Of a stretch of DNA of 11,385 bases, positions 7,226-11,385 are shown piece after piece; positions within the stretch are counted from its first letter, which is position 1; each line of letters starts with the position of its first letter. Position numbers and translations under genes: made by a program. Origin of the DNA: Aliarcobacter butzleri (lineage in GTDB: Bacteria; Campylobacterota; Campylobacteria; Campylobacterales; Arcobacteraceae). The stretch is from assembly GCA_012522985.1 (NCBI GenBank), contig JAAYJJ010000166.1, forward strand, positions 1 to 11,385, written 5' to 3'. A model generated the notes under the pieces. That model was given only the letters and a program-made list of their open reading frames with translations. It was not told the DNA's origin and made no database searches.

Positions 7226-7522
7226 ATGAATATTTATGTTGGCAATTTGTCTTATGGTCTAAATGAAACAGACTTTAGAGACTTATTTGAGCAATTTGGT
7301 GGAGTAAAGTCTGCAAAGGTTATAAAAGATAGAGAGACAGGTAGATCAAAAGGTTTTGGTTTTGTTGAAATGGATTCTAGAGATAATGGATTAAAAGCTA
7401 TAGAAGTTTTAAACGGTAAAGATTTTCAAGGTAGAAATCTTGTTGTAAACGAAGCAAGAGAGAGAGAGCCAAGAACAAACAGTGGTTCATCTTTTGGTAG
7501 AGATAACAACAGAAGAAGATAA
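7226..7522 (+). CDS. RRM-domain RNA-binding protein
   Basis: A 98-residue protein consisting of one RNA recognition motif and a basic tail. RNP2 is I3-YVGNL8 and RNP1 is K42-GFGFVEM49; aromatic residues Y4, F44 and F46 are the usual RNA-stacking positions. After about residue 77 the tail (EAREREPRTNSGSS...RRR) is rich in Arg, Gly, Ser and Asn and probably disordered. Such single-RRM proteins occur in Campylobacterota (for example HP0827 of Helicobacter pylori) and in cyanobacteria, where they are cold-induced. A general RNA-chaperone role is plausible but not shown. The ATG has AAGGG 5 bases upstream. It is a single-gene unit with its own promoter, a long leader and a terminator hairpin shared with the convergent rubrerythrin gene. 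Confidence 0.93.
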   Translation: MNIYVGNLSYGLNETDFRDLFEQFGGVKSAKVIKDRETGRSKGFGFVEMDSRDNGLKAIEVLNGKDFQGRNLVVNEAREREPRTNSGSSFGRDNNRRR

Positions 7523-7541
7523 TAGAGTATAATTACTATTA

Positions 7542-7567
7542 AACAGTAGGCTCTTTAGCCTACTGTT
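7542..7567. terminator. Bidirectional terminator between the RRM and desulforubrerythrin genes
   Basis: Perfect 10-bp stem AACAGTAGGC (7542-7551) / GCCTACTGTT (7558-7567) with a 6-base loop TCTTTA. It is followed on the plus side by a broken T-rich stretch and on the minus side by an A/T-rich tract, so U-tracts are imperfect in both directions. The loop contains the stop codon of the minus-strand gene (7555-7557), and the right arm encodes its last residues. Confidence 0.8.
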
Positions 7568-8214
7568 ATATCTTTACTTCTTTTTTTGAAGTATTCTTGA
7601 TCTACTCTACATAATGGACAGGCTTTTGGTGCTTTTTTGCCTCTATGTACATGTCCACATACCTCACAAACCCACTCTTCATCTTCATCACTATTGAAAA
7701 ATCCTTCTGCTTCAAGTGCAGCTTTAAGCTCTAGATATTCTCTTTCATGTTCAACTTCAACTTTGCCTATAGCTTTTAACATTCTAGCTATCTCTTTATA
7801 GCCTTCTTCATTTGCTATAGCTTCAAACTCAGGATACATAATCTCATGCTCATATCTTTCGCCATCTGCGGCATAAACTAAGTTTTTAACAGTAGTATCA
7901 AGCTCTACATCCAATACTAACTTATTATAGGCTTTATATTCAGCCATAGCGTGGTATTTTTCATTGTCCGCTGCTTCTTGAAAAAACCTAGCAATTCTAT
8001 GATAACCCTCTTCAAAAGCAACATCAGCAAAAAACTCATACTTATTTCTAGCTTGAGATTCTCCAGCAAAAGCTTTCATAAGATTTACTGCTGTTAGATT
8101 TGTTGTGATACACTCCATATGCTCACCACAACATACTAGTTTACCACCACCAACTACTTGAACTTCAACTTCATTGCCACATTTATTACATCTATATGTC
8201 TCATATTTTCTCAT
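7555..8214 (-). CDS. rrc: Desulforubrerythrin (desulforedoxin-like / rubrerythrin / rubredoxin fusion)
   Basis: A 219-residue three-domain iron protein. The N-terminal desulforedoxin-like FeS4 site has C9-x2-C12 and C28-C29. A rubrerythrin four-helix di-iron domain spans about 40-165, with probable ligands E52, E85-x2-H88, E119, E122 and E153-x2-H156. The C-terminal rubredoxin has C183-x2-C186-G and C199-P-L-C202. This architecture and length match desulforubrerythrin of C. jejuni (Rrc, Cj0012c), a cytoplasmic NADH-linked hydrogen peroxide reductase. It should protect a microaerophile or anaerobe from peroxide. The ATG at 8212-8214 is preferred over an in-frame TTG at 8236-8238, because a strong AGGAGA ribosome site lies just before the ATG and inside the longer version. 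The gene is divergent from a PerR-like regulator gene with several inverted repeats between them, so PerR repression is likely. Confidence 0.95.
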   Translation of the reverse strand: MRKYETYRCNKCGNEVEVQVVGGGKLVCCGEHMECITTNLTAVNLMKAFAGESQARNKYEFFADVAFEEGYHRIARFFQEAADNEKYHAMAEYKAYNKLVLDVELDTTVKNLVYAADGERYEHEIMYPEFEAIANEEGYKEIARMLKAIGKVEVEHEREYLELKAALEAEGFFNSDEDEEWVCEVCGHVHRGKKAPKACPLCRVDQEYFKKRSKDITVG

Positions 8215-8232
8215 ATGTTCTCCTTTTGATAC

Positions 8233-8267
8233 ACTCAAACTAGTTAAATTTTATTTATAATTTGAGT
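8233..8267 (-). repeat. Inverted repeat in the desulforubrerythrin gene leader
   Basis: ACTCAAA (8233-8239) and TTTGAGT (8261-8267) are perfect 7-base inverted arms 21 bases apart, ending about 18 bases before the start codon. In the minus-strand transcript they could form a hairpin upstream of the ribosome site if transcription starts near 8279. It could also be chance in AT-rich DNA. Confidence 0.35.
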
Positions 8268-8269
8268 AG

Positions 8270-8286
8270 TTATAGAAATTCTATAA
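8270..8286. promoter_or_regulatory. Candidate PerR/Fur-family operator 1
   Basis: TTATAGAA-A-TTCTATAA is a perfect 8-1-8 inverted repeat containing the 7-1-7 layout typical of Fur-family operators. It resembles the general PerR-box style (TTATAAT-N-ATTATAA) without being identical. It touches the candidate -10 of the desulforubrerythrin gene and would cover about -8 to +10, a classical repression position. Confidence 0.55.
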
Positions 8287-8291
8287 TTATA
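8286..8291 (-). promoter_or_regulatory. Candidate -10 element of the desulforubrerythrin gene
   Basis: TATAAT on the minus strand, inside the palindrome TATAATTATA (8282-8291). The expected transcription start is near 8279, giving a leader of about 65 bases. An alternative -10, TATAAA at 8254-8259 on the minus strand, would give a shorter leader. No convincing -35 is seen. Confidence 0.45.
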
Positions 8292-8304
8292 ATCCTTAAT
8301 CTTA

Positions 8305-8319
8305 AGTTAAAATTTAACT
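8305..8319. promoter_or_regulatory. Candidate PerR/Fur-family operator 2
   Basis: AGTTAAA-A-TTTAACT is a perfect 7-1-7 inverted repeat centred 34 bases from operator 1. It covers roughly -26 to -40 of the candidate desulforubrerythrin promoter, over its -35 region. The same half-site AGTTAAA recurs at 8242-8248. Its sequence differs from operator 1, so it may bind another regulator. Confidence 0.45.
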
Positions 8320-8420
8320 ATCTAATAGATATTGTAAAATTATATAGAGTATCTTATAAAAATAGAGCTAGAAGCTAATGTTTATTAATTGATATTATTT
8401 TTTAATATAACTTTTATGTA

Positions 8421-8437
8421 TAATTATGCTATAATTA
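8421..8437 (+). promoter_or_regulatory. Promoter of the PerR-like gene with overlapping inverted repeat
   Basis: TGCTATAAT at 8427-8435 is a perfect extended -10, placing the transcription start near 8442 and the leader at about 44 bases. It is embedded in TAATTAT-GCT-ATAATTA (8421-8437), a perfect 7-3-7 inverted repeat that would block the -10 if bound. This suggests autoregulation, as is common for PerR/Fur proteins. A second TATAAT begins at 8419. Confidence 0.6.
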
Positions 8438-8485
8438 GGACAAAATTTGCCTTAATTAAAAGATCATAACAAAGGAGGGGTTTGT

Positions 8486-8896
8486 ATGCTAGAAGTAGAA
8501 AAACTGTTAAGACAAAATAATATCAAAGTAACCCCACAAAGGTTGGCTTTGGTTTCGGAGCTACAAAGCAAGGGACACTTGAGCATAGATGAGCTATATA
8601 CAAGCTTGAAAAAGAAGTTTCCATCTATATCACTTGCAACAATTTATAAAAACTTAAATGCAATGATAGAGAAGTGTTTTGTAGAAGAGGTAAAGGTACC
8701 TTATGCTAAGTCAAAGTATGAGATAACAAAAGATTTACACTCCCATATTGTATGTGAAAACTGTGGTAAAGTTTGTGATATAGATATAGATTTAAGCTCT
8801 ATATTAAAATGTAAACCAATAACAACAAGTGGTTTTGAGGTAGAAAAGAGTGCTTTGATAGTAAGTGGTAAATGCTGTGAATGTCAAGGTAAGTAG
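8486..8896 (+). CDS. perR: Fur-family transcriptional regulator, PerR-like
   Basis: A 136-residue metal-dependent repressor. The N-terminal winged helix has the family signature VTPQRLALVSEL (15-26) and the recognition helix SLATIYKNLNAM (49-60). Structural zinc ligands are C90-x2-C93 and C130-x2-C133. The regulatory metal site maps to H31, E79, H85, H87 and D98, aligned by eye to B. subtilis PerR H37, D85, H91, H93 and D104. Aspartate at the D104 position is linked to peroxide sensitivity in PerR, where Fur has glutamate, so D98 favours a peroxide sensor; E79 instead of D85 is Fur-like. The gene has a near-perfect ribosome site (AAAGGAGGGG) and a promoter inside an inverted repeat. Its divergent neighbour is a desulforubrerythrin gene, a known PerR-type target. 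A Fur or Zur role is less likely given this context. Confidence 0.85.
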   Translation: MLEVEKLLRQNNIKVTPQRLALVSELQSKGHLSIDELYTSLKKKFPSISLATIYKNLNAMIEKCFVEEVKVPYAKSKYEITKDLHSHIVCENCGKVCDIDIDLSSILKCKPITTSGFEVEKSALIVSGKCCECQGK

Positions 8897-8903
8897 TTAA
8901 TGG

Positions 8904-8935
8904 TGATCTATCTTAAACTTTTTTAAGATAGATCA
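8904..8935. terminator. Bidirectional terminator between perR and ftsY
   Basis: Perfect 14-bp stem TGATCTATCTTAAA (8904-8917) / TTTAAGATAGATCA (8922-8935) with a CTTT loop. The genes on the two sides converge. The right arm contains the ftsY stop codon (8923-8925) and its final codons. There is no long T-tract outside the stem, but the loop-proximal bases are A/T-rich. Confidence 0.8.
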
Positions 8936-9849
8936 TATATTTGATCTAAAAGTGTATCTACAAAATATTCTGGACTAAACTCTATTAGATCATCTTCTTT
9001 TTCTCCTACACCTATATAATAAATAGGAAGTTCAAGTCTATTTGCTATAGAAAATAAAGCTCCACCTTTAGCAGTACCGTCTAGCTTAGTAACGATGATT
9101 CCATCAATTTCTATCATTTCATTGAAAGCCTTTGCTTGGGCTATGGCACTATTTCCTTGTGTACCATCTAAAATCATAATCTTTTTAAATGGTTTTCCAC
9201 TTAGGGCTTTTTGGCTAACTTTAGAGATCTTTTTAAGCTCATGGCTTAAGTTTGTTTGAGTTTGAAGACGTCCAGCAGTATCTATAATACAAACATCAAT
9301 ATCTTTTGCTATAGCAGAGCTTATAGTATCATATGCAACAGCACTTGGATCATGCCCTTGTTTTGTTTTGATAATAGGGATTTGAAGCTTAGATGCCCAA
9401 GCACTAAGTTGCTCTATAGCAGCAGCTCTAAATGTATCACCAGCACCTAATATCACACTTTTGCCCTCTTTTTTGAATTTATTAGCTAGTTTTGCTATAG
9501 TTGTAGTTTTGCCAGCTCCATTTACCCCTATAATAAGGATAGTTTGAGGTTTTTCTATACTTAGTGTAAAATTTTCTACATGTTCAAATAAAGAGACTAA
9601 TCTATGTCTAAGACTAGCTCTTGATACTTTATCATCTAGCCCATCCATCGCTTTTTGGACTATATCATAATCAACATCAGCCTCAATAAGCATCTCTTCT
9701 ATAGTATCAAAATCAATCTTTTCTTGTTTTTGAGGAATAAGTGATTTGATATTAGAGAAAGTTTTTTCAAAAGCTTTTTGGAAAATACTCTCTTTTTTTT
9801 CTATCTCTTGTGTTGTTTGTGTTTGATTTTTTTTAAAAATTCCAAACAT
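8923..9849 (-). CDS. ftsY: Signal recognition particle receptor FtsY
   Basis: A 308-residue SRP-type GTPase that docks the ribosome-SRP complex at the inner membrane to deliver membrane proteins to SecYEG. The helical N domain is at about 20-95. The G domain carries G1 GVNGAGKT (108-115), DTFRAAA (138-144), DTAGR (190-194), TKLDGTAKGG (254-263) and the closing GVGE motif. The long acidic A domain of E. coli FtsY is absent; only about 20 polar residues precede the N domain, with MFGIFKK as the probable amphipathic lipid-binding start, as in other short FtsY proteins. It begins 3 bases after the thioredoxin-like lipoprotein gene and is evidently co-transcribed with it. I recall the same pairing in C. 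jejuni (Cj1207c-Cj1206c). Confidence 0.97.
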   Translation of the reverse strand: MFGIFKKNQTQTTQEIEKKESIFQKAFEKTFSNIKSLIPQKQEKIDFDTIEEMLIEADVDYDIVQKAMDGLDDKVSRASLRHRLVSLFEHVENFTLSIEKPQTILIIGVNGAGKTTTIAKLANKFKKEGKSVILGAGDTFRAAAIEQLSAWASKLQIPIIKTKQGHDPSAVAYDTISSAIAKDIDVCIIDTAGRLQTQTNLSHELKKISKVSQKALSGKPFKKIMILDGTQGNSAIAQAKAFNEMIEIDGIIVTKLDGTAKGGALFSIANRLELPIYYIGVGEKEDDLIEFSPEYFVDTLLDQIYDLS

Positions 9850-9852
9850 ACA

Positions 9853-10407
9853 CTACTCTTTAGATATAGTCGCTGCTTGTATATCTACACTCAAAGCCTC
9901 TTCAGGAACCATACCTATATATTTTTGATAAGGAATACCATTTGAGTCAAATAAAAACATCGTTGGTATAGTACCAACACCACCAACAGCATCTGCTAGT
10001 TGAAGATTTACATTACTATTTGTAACTATATAGTTTATATTATGCTCTTTTATAAACTCATTTACCTCTTCATTTGATTTATCTTGCTCTAGTAAAACAG
10101 CAACTACTTCAAAATGAGGATATTTCTCTTTTAGGCTAAGTAAGTGTGGTATTTCAGCTTTACAAGGTGGACACCATGAAGCAAAAAAGTTCATCATTAC
10201 AACTTTGCCCTCAAGTCCTTTGAAAACCCATTTATTATCTTGAACTGATAGTTCTAGGTTTTGAGAATTACTTGTTGTAAGAGTAAAAACAGTTGCTTTT
10301 TGAGCTTTTGCAGAGATTGAATCAGAGTCAATTTTCTCTTTGTCTTCGCAACCTGTAAATGCAAAAAGAGCCAAAAATACTAAAAGTACCAATTTTTTAA
10401 TCTTCAT
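9853..10407 (-). CDS. TlpA-like thioredoxin-fold lipoprotein
   Basis: A 184-residue exported thioredoxin-family protein. A lipoprotein signal (hydrophobic core at about 6-19) ends in the lipobox FTGC with C20, so it should be lipid-anchored facing the periplasm. The thioredoxin domain starts near residue 38. The active site is W78-C79-P-P-C82, and the cis-proline loop is GTIP148-T. WCPPC is typical of TlpA/ResA/CcmG reductases that keep apocytochrome or other cysteines reduced; the substrate here is unknown. The ATG has AAGGA upstream. The stop lies 3 bases from ftsY. In Campylobacterota with many c-type cytochromes, a role in cytochrome maturation is plausible but inferred. Confidence 0.9.
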   Translation of the reverse strand: MKIKKLVLLVFLALFAFTGCEDKEKIDSDSISAKAQKATVFTLTTSNSQNLELSVQDNKWVFKGLEGKVVMMNFFASWCPPCKAEIPHLLSLKEKYPHFEVVAVLLEQDKSNEEVNEFIKEHNINYIVTNSNVNLQLADAVGGVGTIPTMFLFDSNGIPYQKYIGMVPEEALSVDIQAATISKE

Positions 10408-10421
10408 TTTAATTCCTTATG

Positions 10422-10454
10422 TGGTAAAATCTATTTTAGGTTTGTATTTTACCT
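10422..10454. promoter_or_regulatory. Overlapping divergent promoters of the thioredoxin and cyclo-ligase genes
   Basis: The inverted repeat GGTAAAAT (10423-10430) / ATTTTACC (10446-10453) places a TAAAAT -10-like hexamer on each strand. The plus copy is an extended -10, TGGTAAAAT (10422-10430); the minus copy reads AGGTAAAAT (10454-10446). Predicted starts near 10437-10439 would cross each other. A second, mutually exclusive pairing, TTTAGGT (10435-10441) / ACCTAAA (10451-10457), is also present. Confidence 0.45.
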
Positions 10455-10476
10455 AAAGTTGGCTTAAGGTGGCCTC

Positions 10477-11001
10477 GTGAATAAAAGTGATTTTAGAAAA
10501 TCATGTTTGATTAGATTAAGAAAATTTTCAAATTTTACTAAGTATAAAAAAGATAAGATTATTAATCAAAAATTGCTCTATATTATAAAAGAGCTAAAGG
10601 CAAAATCTGTACTACTTTATATACCTATGGATATAGAAGTAGATATTATGCCATTGATAAATATACTTAGAAAACAAAAAATAAAAGTATTTGTCCCATA
10701 TATAAAAGAGGAGGGTTTTATATCTGTTTTATATAGATTGCCTTTGGAGGAGGGAAAATTTGGGATAAAACAGCCATCATACTCAAATACTAACAATAAG
10801 TTTGATTTGGCAATAGTGCCAGTTGTAGGTATAGATGGGGTTTATAAAAGAATTGGTTTTGGAAAAGGAATGTATGATAGGTTTTTTGACAAACTTTTAA
10901 AAAAACCAGTTACTATTTTTGTTCAAAGAGAGCTTTGTAAATGTGATAAAATATTGTCTGATAAATATGATATTCGTGCCGATATGGTAGTATCGTTTTA
11001 G
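10477..11001 (+). CDS. 5-formyltetrahydrofolate cyclo-ligase
   Basis: A 174-residue ATP-dependent enzyme (MTHFS/YgfA family) converting 5-formyl-THF to 5,10-methenyl-THF, a folate one-carbon salvage step in the cytoplasm. Signatures are YIPMDIEVD (48-56), KFGIKQPS (94-101), VPVVGID (114-120) and the ATP/phosphate-binding R125-IGFGKGMYDR135, matching the family pattern GxGxGYYDR with M for the first Y. It starts with GTG at 10477, with AAGGTGG as ribosome site about 7 bases upstream. The next ATG in frame is far downstream and would remove the N-terminal helix. Length is slightly below the usual 180-200. It leads into rny after 40 bases and is probably co-transcribed with it. Confidence 0.9.
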   Translation: MNKSDFRKSCLIRLRKFSNFTKYKKDKIINQKLLYIIKELKAKSVLLYIPMDIEVDIMPLINILRKQKIKVFVPYIKEEGFISVLYRLPLEEGKFGIKQPSYSNTNNKFDLAIVPVVGIDGVYKRIGFGKGMYDRFFDKLLKKPVTIFVQRELCKCDKILSDKYDIRADMVVSF

Positions 11002-11041
11002 TGCCACACAGCCTTTGATGATTTAATTTAAAAGGTTTATT

Positions 11042-11385
11042 ATGGAGTATTTAATAGTTGGAGTGATAGTAGCGTTGATATCTGTTATTATCACTGTTTT
11101 TGTACAAAAAAAGCTAAATCAAGCAAAATTTGATATCTATATAGAAGAGGCTAAAGCAAAAGCTAAAGTTATAGAGCATGAAGCAAAGGTTTTATTACAA
11201 GATGCACAGATAAAAGCTAGAAAAGAGTATGAAATAGAGTTTAGAGAGATTAAAAAAGAGTATGATGAGATGTTTAGACAAATAGAGCGAAAAGAAAAAG
11301 AGCTAAATGAACATCTAGAATCAGAATTAAGAGATATAAAAAGAGATAAAAACTCTATAGTTTCAAATAAAAAAGATCTTGAAAA
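11042..11385 (+). CDS. rny: Ribonuclease Y, N-terminal part
   Basis: An ATG frame open for 114 codons to the window edge. Residues about 3-21 are a transmembrane helix (YLIVGVIVALISVIITVFV), followed by a long highly charged coiled-coil region rich in K, E, A and R (EEAKAKAKVIEHEAKVLLQ and onward). This is the standard N-terminal layout of RNase Y, the membrane-bound endoribonuclease that starts mRNA decay. The KH and HD catalytic domains lie beyond the window, so the assignment rests on this layout and on the conserved place after the cyclo-ligase gene (C. jejuni Cj1208-Cj1209, from memory). AAGG lies about 8 bases before the ATG. Another membrane-anchored coiled-coil protein, such as an ATP synthase b-like subunit, is less likely. 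Confidence 0.85.
   Translation, partial: MEYLIVGVIVALISVIITVFVQKKLNQAKFDIYIEEAKAKAKVIEHEAKVLLQDAQIKARKEYEIEFREIKKEYDEMFRQIERKEKELNEHLESELRDIKRDKNSIVSNKKDLE

Noticed and set aside
8215..8238. Longer rubrerythrin version starting at TTG 8236-8238.
   Set aside because: The strong AGGAGA ribosome site lies inside this extension and directly serves the ATG at 8212-8214; the shorter form also fits the length of the C. jejuni homologue.
8340..8418. The AT-rich central part of the perR-rubrerythrin intergenic region considered as a small gene or RNA.
   Set aside because: ATG frames stop within a few codons and no strong hairpin with a T-tract is visible.

Overview
The window looks like chromosomal DNA of a member of the Campylobacterota (formerly Epsilonproteobacteria). 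It is AT-rich throughout. The protein set and gene order resemble blocks I recall from Campylobacter, Sulfurimonas and Arcobacter relatives: pyrD / M16 peptidase / dapA / FabL-type reductase, then ftsY / thioredoxin lipoprotein / formyltetrahydrofolate cyclo-ligase / RNase Y. A desulforubrerythrin of the type first characterised in C. jejuni supports the same group. The genus cannot be fixed from the sequence alone. There are no mobile elements, CRISPR arrays, rRNAs or tRNAs, and no gene-free stretch longer than 300 bases.

Layout. Bases 1-4705 form a minus-strand run read right to left: pyrD (pyrimidine synthesis), a signal-peptide-bearing M16 zinc peptidase, dapA (lysine/diaminopimelate), a FabL-type enoyl-ACP reductase and the 5' part of a membrane sensor with a periplasmic CxxCH haem motif. 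Gaps are 8, -8, 10 and 22 bases, so this is probably one operon. A divergent promoter region (4706-4871) separates it from a 52-codon membrane protein gene that overlaps glyS. Next comes an RRM RNA-binding protein gene with its own promoter and a roughly 100-base leader.

Bases 7542-8935 hold an oxidative-stress module: a desulforubrerythrin gene (minus strand) and a divergent PerR/Fur-family regulator gene (plus strand). The 271 bases between them contain several perfect inverted repeats with Fur-family geometry. On each side the module ends at a convergent gene junction with a strong hairpin that contains the stop codon of the minus-strand gene. Bases 8923-10407 are ftsY and a TlpA-like thioredoxin lipoprotein gene on the minus strand. 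A compact divergent promoter leads into a 5-formyltetrahydrofolate cyclo-ligase gene and the start of rny (RNase Y), which runs off the right edge.

Most of the window is core housekeeping. The parts most worth follow-up are the PerR/desulforubrerythrin control region, the truncated haem-motif sensor at the end of a biosynthetic operon, the possible structural switch in the RRM gene leader, the stop-codon-containing terminators and the overlooked small membrane protein. I do not see convincing evidence for a wholly new multi-gene system.
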